From Acholoe squamosa (Eukaryota; Annelida; Polychaeta; Phyllodocida; Polynoidae), in contig OX439046.1 of assembly GCA_949317995.1 (NCBI GenBank), forward strand, positions 36,492,002 to 36,556,001: 64,000 nt of DNA, written 5' to 3'. Within the stretch, counting starts at the first letter, position 1. The number at the start of each line of letters is the position of its first letter. This document shows positions 48,061-59,995 of this stretch, in pieces. The position numbers were made by a program, and so were the translations under genes. The notes below the pieces were generated by a model that worked only from the letters and a program-made list of their open reading frames with translations, searched no databases and was not told the DNA's origin.

Positions 48061-49677
48061 AGGATGAAAGTAAGTTCTATTTATGACATATGCTTTTGAG
48101 TTGATATGAAGAACGTCCGTAAACTACAATGGCTCACGTCTTACACCATAGGCCATTATGTATGGCAGCACCACTTCATTACCGAGGTGGGGGGAGGGGT
48201 ATACAGGTATCCATATTCTAAAGAGATGATCCTATCAGAGATGTAATTAATCTTAATGTTCAATATGGTCAATATCAGTTCAGCTACACATCAACAGCTC
48301 TTATCACAGGCAGCTATGCTAACAAACATCTCTAACTGTTATAAGTTTTCTTACCTGTTTAAACCTTCAGCAATCACCATGGTACTGAATTTCCAACTCC
48401 TTATTTTGCCACAGACTGTTGAAAGTTGATACACCATACTACAATACTCAATGTTTTATCCCGTGGATTGAGTACTGAAGTTGACAATGTAGTCAGGTAA
48501 TTGAATAAGGTGTTCTTCTATTGTAAGTCCATCTGGGGTATGTATGTATAGTCCCTTCCTTGAGATAATCTTATATTGAAGTTACAGGTAACAGGCAGTA
48601 TACAGCTGTGTATAATCCTTGGGTATTAAAAGGTTAGTACATATATACATAACTGCACACAAACATCTGCTGTGAGAGCTGCTCGTCACCCTACTGCTCA
48701 CTTATATATACTACCTCCTCCTATCAGCACGTGGGTATTCCCACCTGCACCCCCTACCATCATCAGGCCTACCTGCAGTACGCGGGAGGTGCCAGACGGT
48801 CTGTCAGTGTCGGGAATCCCCAGTGTCAGTGACACAGTATTGGGTAGGCGTGTAGGGCGGCAGGTATGGGGTATTGGGACGTGTATAGGGATAGGTATAT
48901 GGTAATTAGGAGGCTGGCAGGTGTATGGTATTGGGATGTGTATGGTGGTAGGTATAATATGGTAATGTGGAGGCAGGCAGCTATAGAGTATTGGGTGTTA
49001 GTGTACAGCGTCTGGTATAGGTGGCTGAATATCCAGGTTCACGGGCTTTTTTTGATTATTGGAATTTTGAATACCCGGTTGTCAGTAATCAAAGCTTCAA
49101 ACAGGGGTATCAAACCATGATAGATAGATTCACAAGGTTTGTGTATCTGAATAGGACCTAGGAAACTATGGTTAGAACACTGAGCACTCCCTGTGTATCA
49201 ATGTTGAGCAGTGGGACCGCTGCTCATCCCCGACACACACGGTAGTGATCAGTTGGTTCAAACAGGTCTAGTGAATGTGACACCTGATAATCAGCTTTAG
49301 TTAACAGTACTACAGGCTCTATAGGTTAGAGTATATTGCGCTGTGCCAACAACTTTGAATGACTCACACATGAATGTTTTAATTTTATGGCGCTGGTTAT
49401 GGAGTAAAGGCAGTGTATACTGGGTCTGGTATCTGGCGATATGGTTTAACTAATGTCCAACTCTGTATGCTGGAACTACAGGCAAAAGATACAGCCAAAA
49501 ATCAAAATCATGCGTTTGGGGGTTGGTGTGGGCTGCTGCAGTGTGGCTCGAAGCACTTTGAGTGTATTGCTTTTACCATCAGCTACCATGAAGTTCAGAT
49601 CCTCTAAATTGTCTCATAATTGGTTCCTCTACAGAAATAGCATCTATATGAGACACAGGAGAGTCTGGGTCCATGCG
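48061..49677. other. Non-coding stretch, no supported gene
   Basis: Around 48840-49010 there are imperfect GT/GA-rich repeats (GTATTGGGATGTGTAT variants). Nothing else is recognised. Confidence 0.45.
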
Positions 49678-51893
49678 GTGGTAGTATAGGAGGAGGGGGT
49701 AGTAGTATAGGAGAGGGGGCAATAGCATGGGAGGGGTGCAGTCATAGAAGACGGGGTAATAGAACCGGAGAGAGGGTCGTAATTTAGGAAAGGGGGTAGT
49801 AGTATAGGAGTGGGGACAGTAGTATAAAAGATGGGGTAGCATTATAGGAGAGGGGGCAGTAGCATGGGAGAGGGGGTAGTAGTAGAGGAGAGGAGGGAGT
49901 AGGAGAGGAGAAGGGGTAGTAGGAGAGGGCGCAGTTGTGTAGGAGAGGTGGTAGTAGTGTAGGAGAGGGGGTAGTAGTATAGGAGAGGGGGTAGTAGTAT
50001 AGGTGATAGGGTAGTGGTATAGATGGGAGTAGTAGTGTAGGAGAGGACTAGTAGTAAAGGAGAGGGGTTAGAAGTATAGGAGAAGGGATACTAGTATAGG
50101 AGAAGAGGTAGTAGTATAGGAGGTAATAGTGTAGCAGAGGGGGTAATACTGTAGGAGAGGGGGTAATGGTATAGGAGACGGGGTAGTAGTATAGGAGAGG
50201 GGGTAGTACTGTAGGAGAAGGCTAGTAGTATAGAAAAGAGGGTAGTAGTATAGGTGACAGGGTAGTGGTATAAGAGGGAGTAGTAGTGTAGCAGAGGGCT
50301 AGTAGTAAAGGAGAGGGGTTAGAAGTATAGGAGAAGGGGTACTAGTATAGGAGAGGGGATAGTACTGTAGGAGACGGCTAGTAGTATAGGAAAAGGGGTA
50401 GTAGTATAAGTGGCGGGGTAGTGGTATAGATGGGAGTAGTAGTGTAGGAGAGGACTAGTAGTAAAGGAGAGGGGTTAGAAGTATAGGAGATGGGATACTT
50501 GTATAGGAGAAGTGGTAGTAGTATAGGAGAGGGGGTAGTATTGTAAGAGACGGCTAGTAGTATAGGAAAAGGGGTAGTAGTATAGGTGATGGGGTAGTGA
50601 TATAGATGGGAGTAGTATTGTAGGAGAGGCCTAGTAGTAAAGGAGAGGGGTTAGAAGTATAAGAGAAGGGATACTAGTATAGGAGAAGAGGTAGTAGTAT
50701 AGGAGATGGGGTAGTAGTATAGAAGGGGTAGTATAGGTGACAGGGTAAGTATAGAAGGGGTAGTGGTATAAGGAAAGAGGTAGTAGTATAGGAGAAGGGG
50801 TAGTAGTATAGGAGAAGGGGTAGTAGTATAGGAGAAGGGGTAGTAGTATAGAAGGGGTACTAGTGTAGGAAAAGGGGTAGTAGTATAGGAGATAGGGTAG
50901 TAGTATAGAAGGGGTAGTGGTTTAGCAGAAGGGGTAGTGGTATAGGAGAACGGTAGTAGTATAGAAGGGGTAGTGGTATAGGAGAAGGGGTAGTAGTATA
51001 GAAGGGGTAGTGGTATAGGAGAAGGGGTAGTAGTATAGAAGGGGTAGTGGTATAGCAGAAGGGGTAGTAGTATAGAAGGGGTAGTGGTATAGGAGAAGGG
51101 GTAGTAGTATAGAAGGGGTAGTAGTATAGAAGGGGTAGTGGTATAGGAGAAGGGGTAGTGGTATAGAAGGGGTAGTGGTATGGGAGAAGGAGTAGTAGTA
51201 TAGAAGAGGTAGTGGTATAGGAGGGGTAGTGGTATAGGAGAAGAGGTAGTAGTATAGAAGGGGTAGTGGTATAGGAGAAGGGGTAGTGGTATAGGAGAAG
51301 GGGTAGTGGTATAGGAGAAGGGGTAGTGGTATAGAAGGGGTAGTGGTATAGGAGAAGGGGTAGTGGTATAGGAGAAGGAGTAGTAGTATAGGAGAAGGGG
51401 TAGTAGTATAGAAGGGGTAGTGGTATAGGAGAAGGAGTAGTAGTATAGGAGAAGGGGTAGTAGTATAGAAGGGGTAGTGGTATAGGAGAAGGGGTAGTAT
51501 ATAGGAGAAGGGGTAGTGGTATAGAAGGGGTAGTAGTATAGAAGGGGTAGTAGTATAGAAGGGGTAGTAGTATAGAAGGGGTAGTAGTATAGAAGGGGTA
51601 GTAGTATAGAAGGGGTAGTGGTATAGGAGAAGGGGTAGTAGTATAGGAGATGGGGTAGTAGTATAGAAGGAGTAGTAGTATAGGAGAAGGGGTAGTAGTA
51701 TAGAAGGGGTAGTAGTATAGGAGAAGGGGTAGTGGTATAGAAGGGGTAGTAGTATAGAAGGGGTAGTGGTATAGGAGAAGGGGTAGTGGTATAGGAGAAG
51801 GGGTAGTAGTATAGGAGAAGGGGTAGTAGTATAGGAGAAGGGGTAGTAGTATAGAAGGGGTAGTGGTATAGGAGAAGGGGTAGTAGTATAGTC
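49678..51893. repeat. 2.2-kb purine-rich minisatellite (15- and 21-bp units)
   Basis: The array is built from GTAGTAGTATAGGAGAAGGG (about 21 bp) and a shorter GTAGTGGTATAGAAGGG (about 15-17 bp) unit in irregular alternation. From 50,730 on it is highly regular; the first kilobase is more diverged. The plus strand is almost free of C. Minus-strand frames of 427 and 324 codons (Tyr/Thr/Pro/Leu repeats) exist only because the unit lacks stops; I do not annotate them as genes. Confidence 0.96.
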
Positions 51894-54352
51894 CATAAGA
51901 GAGGACAGTAGTAGAGTAGTTTAACAGATAGCAATGGAGGAGAGGGGGCAGTACACTGAAAACCTGAAGATCCGAAACTCGTCAGTGGTGATGACCTTAG
52001 GTCCTTAGATTGAAAATACCTAAAACTACAAGTTTAGGTGGTCAAAATGACTTTAAGCCATACCCTGACGACCTAAGTCATCAGTATTTATTGTGAGTAT
52101 TGTCATACTGACGACTTCGGTCAATTTGAACACCTTAAGTTGTAGAACACATACAGTTGTTTATTCGTGAACCCTACCCATAGTATCATCAACCAAGTTG
52201 GCTATCTTCTGTGACAGAAAGCTAAACTAAGATTTAAGAATGAAATTGAATAAATATTTGTTTTAGAATTAATATATCATGTGTCCAAATAAGATTCAAT
52301 ATTGAGATATACAGAAAAACCTTAAAAATTCATGTTAACTCTCACAAGTTGCAATGATTATCTGCCAACTATGTGAACACTGACTATAAGTGCCTGTCAG
52401 GACTGCACTGGGCATGCCCAACTCATGTTACATACCTCTTCATGGGCCAAACTTGTTAGACTACATGAAACACACACTCAGCATTTCACTATATTCTAAT
52501 GTGCCTGTGATAGCCAAACTGCACGCCGTCTTACTATGTCATTGACTACTTTCAATGAAATAATATTGAATGATGAGGTTGATTCACATCATTCCAAGGA
52601 AATACACCAAGCCTGTCCTTTACCCACACAGTGAACATGTACGTGAGTATGTACACGAAAATGCCAATAAATCAAAATACAAATACGCCTGGGGCAAGGT
52701 GCCATGTATCCATTTTTACAACTCTAAATAAACATGCAAATCTCAAATATGACTTCATCTATTATCTACAGTAAGTGAATATACTGAAATAAAGCGAGCC
52801 TAATGTAGACATGGCATGATAGGACACAGACTAACAACGACTGGTTTCAAGTTAGAAATATTAAAATGCCTATCAATTCAATGATCAAGTGCTCCATACG
52901 TAATCCATAGAGAGAGAATTTGACAAATATTAACACACAACGAACAAAAGACAAACGTTGCCATCTAGCAAAATTGTCAATATAAAACTACAATTTAAAG
53001 AGAAAATGACAAAGTATAATTGACAGTTTGCTGATCGGGCCTGGCTGTGTGATGGATGGTTGTGATCAGTTTGTATTTATTAAAGGTCCGGCATCAAATG
53101 ACCACCAGAGGCAGGCAGAATCAACCAGTTTGTCTTCATAACTGTTTTATCTAGTTTGAGCTGGCCAATACTGCCAATGATGTATCAAGCCCTAAAGTGG
53201 CTAGCTTGTGATGTAAGGCCATTACTCCGGTTTCACTCTGCCAATATGGGCTAATGTGCAGCACATCAACAGGCAATCTGTCTGGTCGAGTTTTCTCTTT
53301 ATTGCCTTTATCCTAAGCTATTTCAGATTTTATCCCTGAAAGCCAACCATCAATTTTGCTACTTCGTTTGAGAGTTTTAGTGTTGCAAACGTCTTGTCGT
53401 TTACACTCATACTTTCATTTATTGACCTAACATGTCTGTTTTATAAGGTCTGGCATTCAGCAGAATCTGTGCCAGTGACAAAATCCCTCTTAGTCTCTGC
53501 AGCGCCACTTGCAGCTCACAATGAGCTAATTCCACCAGGAGGACGGAGTAGGTGGCGCTGTGGTAGAAGAGGCGGACTTCATGGACGTGGGTGATAATAG
53601 GAGAACCCAGCCATGACCAGCCACTTCCGGCTGCAGTCTGACCCTCGGGCGTTTTTGTCCATCAGTTAATTTCCATAGGGACCGTGTAGGGTCTACATGT
53701 CTGCCTGTCAGTTGCTGCTTTTTATGTGGGGGAGGGGGGGGGGGGTCCCCTCAGGCCCCTCTAGCATCTAACACTACACAGGCTGTCATGTGCCGCTACG
53801 GTGACTTAGTGCCTTTGGCTGTGTGCACCTTGTTCAGACTAACCGTCACACAGGATCATGGTAAGCAGTTAGGAACAGGGTGGGTGTGTCCGAATGTAGG
53901 TCCACTAATGTTTTAGGACACGGTATTTATGGTCAGTAGTTGGAACGTGTGTTAGGCAATCTGAAGTTACAAAACAATACATGACTTCTATGGTGAGCAC
54001 GTTGAAGAAGGGAAGATGTATCAGAACGGACAGAGGTTACACTATAGGAGTGTCTATGTGGATATATCTCATCAGCAGACCAATTCCCATTTTACATTAA
54101 ACGCCTGTCAGTTTCTTGTGTATTAATTCACTAGTACATCTATAAAGAATTTCCCCCCATCTATGTTCTTACAAATTCTGCTACATGTATTAGGACTTGT
54201 AAACGACTTCCACTTCCAGCGATCAAAAGGAAGCACGTGCAAAGTCTTATTATCATTCTTAGTATAATGTAGAGAGCATGGGCTTAATAGCAGGAATTGC
54301 AGCATGCGCATGGAAAGTGGTGTCTTTGCTCAACACGCCATGTGTGCTGGGT
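51894..54352. other. Non-coding stretch, no supported gene
   Basis: Around 51960-52140 a weak inverted repeat is seen (AACTACAAGTTTAGGTGGTC against GGTCAATTTGAACACCTTAA). A poly-G run lies at 53737-53746. A short open frame at 53440-53594 has no supported splice sites. Confidence 0.4.
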
Positions 54353-54740
54353 ATACCGACGTCGCAGGTTCCTTAGTAGGGGGCAACATTGCATGATCTG
54401 GTACCTTGCACGATAACAATCAACATGATGGGAACCAGATGTTATGTAATAAGTCTACACTGGATGAAGGTAATAATTGTATCTGATTGGTCAATAATGC
54501 ATCCCACTATGTTGGTACTAGGAGGTAGCGGAATACATTATAATGATTATTGACAAATGAGATAATTCCCTTCATTCACTGCCGACTTTTTGGGGACATT
54601 ACATATCACCAGGTACCAATCATGGTGGTTGTTATCAGTGCTTATCTCGCAGGGTACCAGATCAAGCAAACGCCTCTCAACTGGATAACTTGGAACCTCA
54701 GATGTAGGCAAACTCGATGATGAGACATGGTATGATGTGT
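54353..54740. mobile_element. Palindromic-family element with arms in the opposite arrangement
   Basis: The left arm (GCATGATCTGGTACC ... AACATGATGGGAACC ... GATTGGTCAATAATGCATCCC) is followed by an inverted arm (AATGAGATAATTCCCTTCAT ... ACCAGGTACC ... TTATCTCGCAGGGTACCAGA). The GATCTGGTACC ends face outwards here, whereas in the copy at 1375-1735 they meet in the centre. An unpaired arm is at 59815-59995. Confidence 0.65.
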
Positions 54741-54815
54741 ACCTTGTCCCTAGATAACACTCACTTCCAGGGACAAGCTGATTCCATTTCATCAGCTCTT
54801 ATCAGAGACCAGCTA
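54715..54815 (-). repeat. Dispersed ~100-bp repeat, inverted mate at 55685-55805
   Basis: GTCCCTGGAAGTGAGTGTTA and AGGGACAAGGTAC read on the minus strand here and, as GTCCCTGGAAGTGGGTGTTA, on the plus strand at 55731-55770. The pair flanks the foldback element at 55020-55507. Confidence 0.7.
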
Positions 54816-55019
54816 CAGTCCTTCCTATACCCAATAGAATAGCATGGTGCATGAGAAGCAGCTGAAAGAGGAGGGGTATGTACTACAGTATATCAGGTTC
54901 AGCAGCAAGGGACTAGGGCTGTTCATACCATGCTGCCAACCAGTCAGATGTATGACCAGACCAGCTGGTGTGTACACTAATAGAAACTAACATGCACGTC
55001 TCATGGGGCTAGCTGTATC

Positions 55020-55507
55020 CTACGGAGCCCCTAAAAGGACATCCGTTTTCTACACATTTTTTTCTCTAGTTTGTTTCCGCAAGTTTTATTTTCGTTTCCG
55101 CAAGTTTTATTTTTCGTTTCCGCAAGTGTTATTTTCGTTTCCGCAAGTTTTATTTTTGTTTCCGCAAGTTATATTTTGTTTCCGCAACTAAACATTTTGT
55201 TTCCGCAACTTTATGTTTTGTTTCCACAACTTAACATTCACAATTGATTGACTATGCACAAAGAAAAAATATTAAGATGTGGGTACAAAAGTATAAGTTG
55301 CGAAAACGAAAATTTAAGTTGCGAAAACGAAAATTAAAGTTGCGAAAACGAAAATAAAACTTGCGAAAACGAAAATAAAACTTGCGGAAACGAAAATACT
55401 ACTTGCGGAAACGAAAATACTTCTTGCGGAAACGAAAATACTTCTTGCGGAAACAAACTCTAGAAAAAAATGTGTAGAAAACAGATGTCCTTTCCAGGGC
55501 TCCGTAG
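55020..55507. mobile_element. Foldback-type element with internal 20-bp repeats, TATC target duplication
   Basis: Both ends read CTACGGAGCCC inward, then A/G-rich bases, GGACATC(C/T)GTTTTCTACAC and TAGTTTGTTTCCGCAAG, with about 65 bases of inverted match. Each arm then carries six to eight copies of a ~20-bp unit (GTTTCCGCAAGTTTTATTTTC on the left, GCGAAAACGAAAATAAAACTT on the right). The array is flanked by TATC (55016-55019 and 55508-55511). The structure, long arms made of short subrepeats, is that of foldback elements. No ORF for a transposase is present. Confidence 0.82.
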
Positions 55508-55684
55508 TATCCACCCTATGTGTCTGCCACGCGCGCCAACTTGAGTCATGCAGAGGTTGTGGAGAGAAGGCTAGAAAAGTGTCAGTCACTGCAGTCCTAT
55601 GTCTGCTTTGAGCCTACTGTTAAGCAATGGGTACCAATATGGTGGCTCCAACTGTGACCTACCCTATTGGCTGGAAGCGGGTCT

Positions 55685-55805
55685 GGAGCTGGTTTCTGGT
55701 GACATGCATTGATAAGAACTGATTACATGGGACCAGCATGTCCCTGGAAGTGGGTGTTACCCAGGGACAAGGTACCCATCATAGTATGTCTTATCATTGG
55801 GGTTT
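55685..55805 (+). repeat. Dispersed ~100-bp repeat, inverted mate at 54715-54815
   Basis: This is the plus-strand copy of the repeat described at 54715-54815, with GTGTTACCCAGGGACAAGGT and CCATCATAGTATG. Confidence 0.65.
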
Positions 55806-55807
55806 GA

Positions 55808-57660
55808 CTCAACCAGCAAAACTCAAAATGGTGGACTCACAGAACGTCAATACTTAGCCCTATACTATATATAGCTTCATTCTCCTACCCGATTTCTAGA
55901 TCCAGTTCTTGCCCTTGGTGTCAGCCCTCTGTCTACTACCCTGCACAAACAACATCTACAGCGGGGGAAGGGTACAGGTGGCCAGTGTAGGAGGATATAT
56001 ATACTCTGAGACAGGATATATGAAGATGGAAGCCTCTCTAATTAAAATGTTGACATTGAGGATGTCAACTTTTATGATGAACACTGCTTATTGACTGAAT
56101 AATCTATGTTATAGCATCAAGAGCATACAATTGGCTTTACTATGCAAATGTTTCATTTTACTTTCACTATGAATTCATATTTTCATTTGCAAGACCATGA
56201 CATGATTAATTGATTCATGAAATAGGTAAGGGAACATTAAAAGAAAAGAAACAACTTAGAATTGTAAAAACGAAATTCTGCTGATAAAAGCACAGTTGCT
56301 GTGTATTGAGGATAAGTGTCTTACAACCATACTGATATCGAATATTAACTCATGTGAGCCAAGATATGGGTGCATGGGTAGAGATGATATGAGAGGAAAA
56401 TGTGACAGGCAAGAGAAAATGGCAATCACATCGCATGAGAGCCCTCTTGGCGGTAGAAAAAAAACATCCCTGCAGAATTCATAGAATACCTATACATAAA
56501 GTGACCTGATATATCTGGTCCTCCCATGCCGACATCCTCCATCAAACGCACCCTCGTACAGGCGCCCCCGCCCCCCTTCCCCACTCCCACGCTGTCAAGC
56601 CCGTCATCCCTTTACCACCCCACTCACTGGCACAAGTACCCCTACTCCAATAACCTTTCATGCATTAGTCCACAGCCCCCCCCCCACTCTACCCTTCTAT
56701 CATGTCCCTCCCACGCTAAGGGAATGATCATTATTAAGATGAACAGGGGGTGGGTGTTAAGGGGGGAGGCAAAATTGTTTTACCCCTTGACCGGGGGGAG
56801 GTCAAGAATTTGTTCAGTCCCTTTGAGATGCCCGTTTTCAGCAGAAAACGCGTTACTATAGGCCACAAGGGCGAGTTTGTGCACGATTTTGCCCCCCCCC
56901 CCCGTGCTAAAAAATGATTACTCCCTAAGGTTCTGTGACATAAGTCCTCCCTCTCAGTCAGAAAAGCAGCATCAGGCTAAACAGGCGGTACACTAATGTG
57001 GGGGTAGTTGGCGGCTACATCCGTTAGAGGGCAGCAATTTCCACTGAAGCCGTACATCACTGGCGGACGGCTTGTTATGCTACATCTGTAATTGCCAATT
57101 TCCATCTATTTAAGTTCTCTGAACAAGAGGTTTTTCTAAAGGATGTTGCCTTACTGTTTCCAAGCTGAGTGGAAGATATATGCCCCTATTGTACCCCTCC
57201 TGTCTCCGTATAGCGTGAGTTGTAATGTTAATGACCTTTCATATATAACGCATCATTCACGTGTCTTCTCTTATTTCTGTACAATCCTTACAATATGTGC
57301 AGGGGTGTCGGAGACACCGTGACTTACATTGACAAATCTGAGCATCACAAGTGGAGAACTTAAATTTTGTTAAGTGTTTAGATATATGCCCTCAAAGAGG
57401 ATTTTTTTTTTTAATTCCCAGTGCCCCCCCCCCCTGTTAATACAACCCTTACTTGTAAGGCATAATTATAGTCACAAGGGTGTGTGATAGGAGAGAAAGG
57501 AATCTGCATTGTTGCCTAAACGAAAGTGCGTTGCATATTTAAGCATTAATGGCTAAGGTGTATTGTCCATCGCGGTATTGATAAAGTGGAACTTTGATTA
57601 GTTTATCTAGAAAAGGATACAGAAGTTTACGAAGTAAATGTTCACTGGGAGGCCCAGGGG
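55808..57660. other. Non-coding stretch with poly-C runs
   Basis: Poly-C runs occur at about 56678-56686, 56891-56901 and 57426-57434. No exon is supported. Confidence 0.45.
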
Positions 57661-57785
57661 TCTTGGTGGTGGTGGTGGTGGTGTGTGTGGGGGGAGGGGG
57701 TGTGGGTGTGGGTGTGGGTGCGGGTGCGGGTGCGGGTGTGCGTGCGTGCGTGCGTGTGTGTGTGTGTGTGTGTTGTGGGGGAGGG
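57661..57785. repeat. GT/GGT-rich simple-sequence tract
   Basis: Runs of GGT, GGGTGT, GGGTGC, CGTG and GT follow each other on the plus strand, which is nearly free of A. Confidence 0.92.
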
Positions 57786-58178
57786 GAGTTTTACTTTTAT
57801 ATATACTTATACAATATGGGGGATCTGCTTTTATTGAATGGGGCCCACCCCCCCCCCCTTCCTACGCGCCTAAAGCAGTAGAGGGCGACATAAGGCACAT
57901 CGATTTACATTTTATTGCAGGGTACAGCAGCCATGTTGAAGAGCAAGGGTTTGTTTGTTTTATTGCTGGCTACATCTCGACACGAGGGGACAGTGTGATA
58001 AGATATCAATTTTAAAAGATGTTGATCAAAGACTATATATGGACTATTGTAGATTTCAATTAAAGATAGAAATTCAAAGATATTATGATAGCTAAGAAGG
58101 TACAGCACAGCTGTAATGCCAGTCGGTTATTATAGATTAATATTTAAATATGATTGTTCGTTGGTAAACAAATTCATA

Positions 58179-58192
58179 AATATATATATATA

Positions 58193-58267
<75 letters not shown>
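58179..58267. repeat. (TA)n microsatellite
   Basis: About 44 TA steps with one TTT interruption near 58195. Confidence 0.97.
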
Positions 58268-58269
<2 letters not shown>

Positions 58270-58270
<1 letters not shown>

Positions 58271-59385
58271 AATGGAGGTATTCATGGTGAGTGCGTTAGG
58301 TATTCTTGATGCATTGCTAAGGTATTCGTGGTACATTGCTAAGGTATATGTGGTGCATTCCTAAGCTGTGAGTGAGTAATAGATGTTTAAAGCCATTTTG
58401 ACAACTAAGGTCATATTCATGGTGAGCACTTCATAACATAACACATTTTCACAAAGGAATGTGTCAGTGTCCGTGCATATGTGCACCACACACATCCCGA
58501 GGGATAGGAAAGAGGAGATATAGACCCTTTTAAGTGTGCTAGGGAGGCCCTGCATTCCTAAGGTATTCATTGTGCGTTGCTAACGTATTCATTGAGCATT
58601 GCTAAGGTATTCGTGATGCATTGCTCAGGTATTCATGGTGTGATGCTAAGGTATTCATGGTGTGTTGCTAAGGTATTCATGATGCGTTGCTAAGGCATTC
58701 ATGATGTGTTGCTATGGTATCAACGATGTGTTGCTATGGTATTCATGTGTTCCTAAGGTATTCATGGTGCATTGCTATGGTATTCATGATGCATTGTTAA
58801 GGTATTCATGATGTGTTGCTATGGTTTTCATAATGCGTTGCTAAGGTATTCGTGATGTGTTGCTAAGGTATTAACAGTACATTGCTAAGGTATTTGTGGT
58901 GCATTGCTAAGGTAGTCTTGGTGCATTGCTAAGGTAGTCATGATATGTTGCTAGGGTAGTCATGGCATGTTGCTAAGGTATTCATAGTGCGTTGCTAAGG
59001 TCTGCATGATGTGTTGCTAAGGTATTCATGATGTGTTGCTAAGGTATTCATGGTGCATTGCTAAGCCATTCATGATGTGTTTCTATGGTATTCACGATGC
59101 GCTGCTAAGGCTTTCATGATGCATTGCTAAGGTATTCATGATGCATTCCTAATGCATTCATGACACATTCTTAATGTATTCATGATGTCCCTATTCCTAG
59201 TACTATGATGATAATAGAATGGAAGGCATTCATGATGCATTGCTAAGGTATTCATGATGTGTTGCTAAGGTATTCATGATGCATTGCTAAGGTATTCATG
59301 ATGTGTTGCTAAGGTATTCATGGTGCATTGCTAAGGTATTCATGATGTCCCTATCCCTAGTACTATGATAATAGAATGGAGGGCA
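58270..59385. repeat. 22-bp minisatellite, about 45 copies, with higher-order duplication
   Basis: The unit is of the form ATTCATGATGCATTGCTAAGGT with many G/C and T/A variants. A distinct insert (ATGTCCCTAT(T/C)CCTAGTACTATGAT followed by AATAGAATGGA) appears twice, at about 59175-59224 and 59335-59382, so a ~160-bp block has been duplicated as a whole. Confidence 0.9.
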
Positions 59386-59814
59386 ATGGAGCCTAGCTCC
59401 TTTCTCTACGGCGGTTGCTGTAAGAATGGTACCATGCAAGTAAGGTCATAATAGCATACTATAGCTACCCCTATGGCTAAATGTCATAGCTCTTAGGAAT
59501 GATTCTTATTAAGTTAGGTTTAATATTAGACTTGTTAACTACCTATCAATTAGTGGTCTCCTAATGGTCAAGGGCTATTGGTTTTCCAAGTGTTTCATGT
59601 TTAAGAGTCACAGATTATATGAGTGAAGATTATTTGCTAAGGGCTATGGTGACCTGTGCAAGTCTAAACATCCCAGAAAGTGAAGAGTTCTGTGTTGGCT
59701 AGAAATGGCCAGTTGGCTATGGCCAACTGGCAACTATGATCTATGGGAATGGTGATTATAATTGCTACCATATGACCTTTTGTAAGGAATGGGCACCAAT
59801 TCAGACCTCTGCTA

Positions 59815-59995
59815 TAGCTTATACCGAGGTCGCAGGTTTCTTAGTAGAAGGCACCATCGCTTGATCTGGTACCCAGCGAGATGGCAGCCAGCATGATGGG
59901 TACCAAGTGTTATGTTATGCACCTAAAGATTCTGCAATGAATGAAGAGAATTATCTCATTTGTCGATAATATATCCCGCTGGGACGGTATAGCTT
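59815..59995 (+). mobile_element. Single arm of the palindromic repeat family
   Basis: The arm contains TATACCGAGGTCGCAGGTTT, CATCGCTTGATCTGGTACCC, CAGCATGATGGGTACCAAG and AATTATCTCATTTGTCGAT, ending GCTGGGACGGTATA. Its ends TATACCG and CGGTATA are short inverted repeats, which suggests that this ~180-bp unit is the basic element and the palindromes are pairs of it. Confidence 0.65.

Noticed and set aside
50651..51934. Long minus-strand ORFs of 427 and 324 codons
   Set aside because: They are translations of the purine-rich minisatellite; several frames are open at once and the product is only Tyr/Thr/Pro/Leu repeats.
58116..58364. Plus-strand ORF across the TA microsatellite
   Set aside because: It consists of Ile-Tyr repeats from (TA)n.
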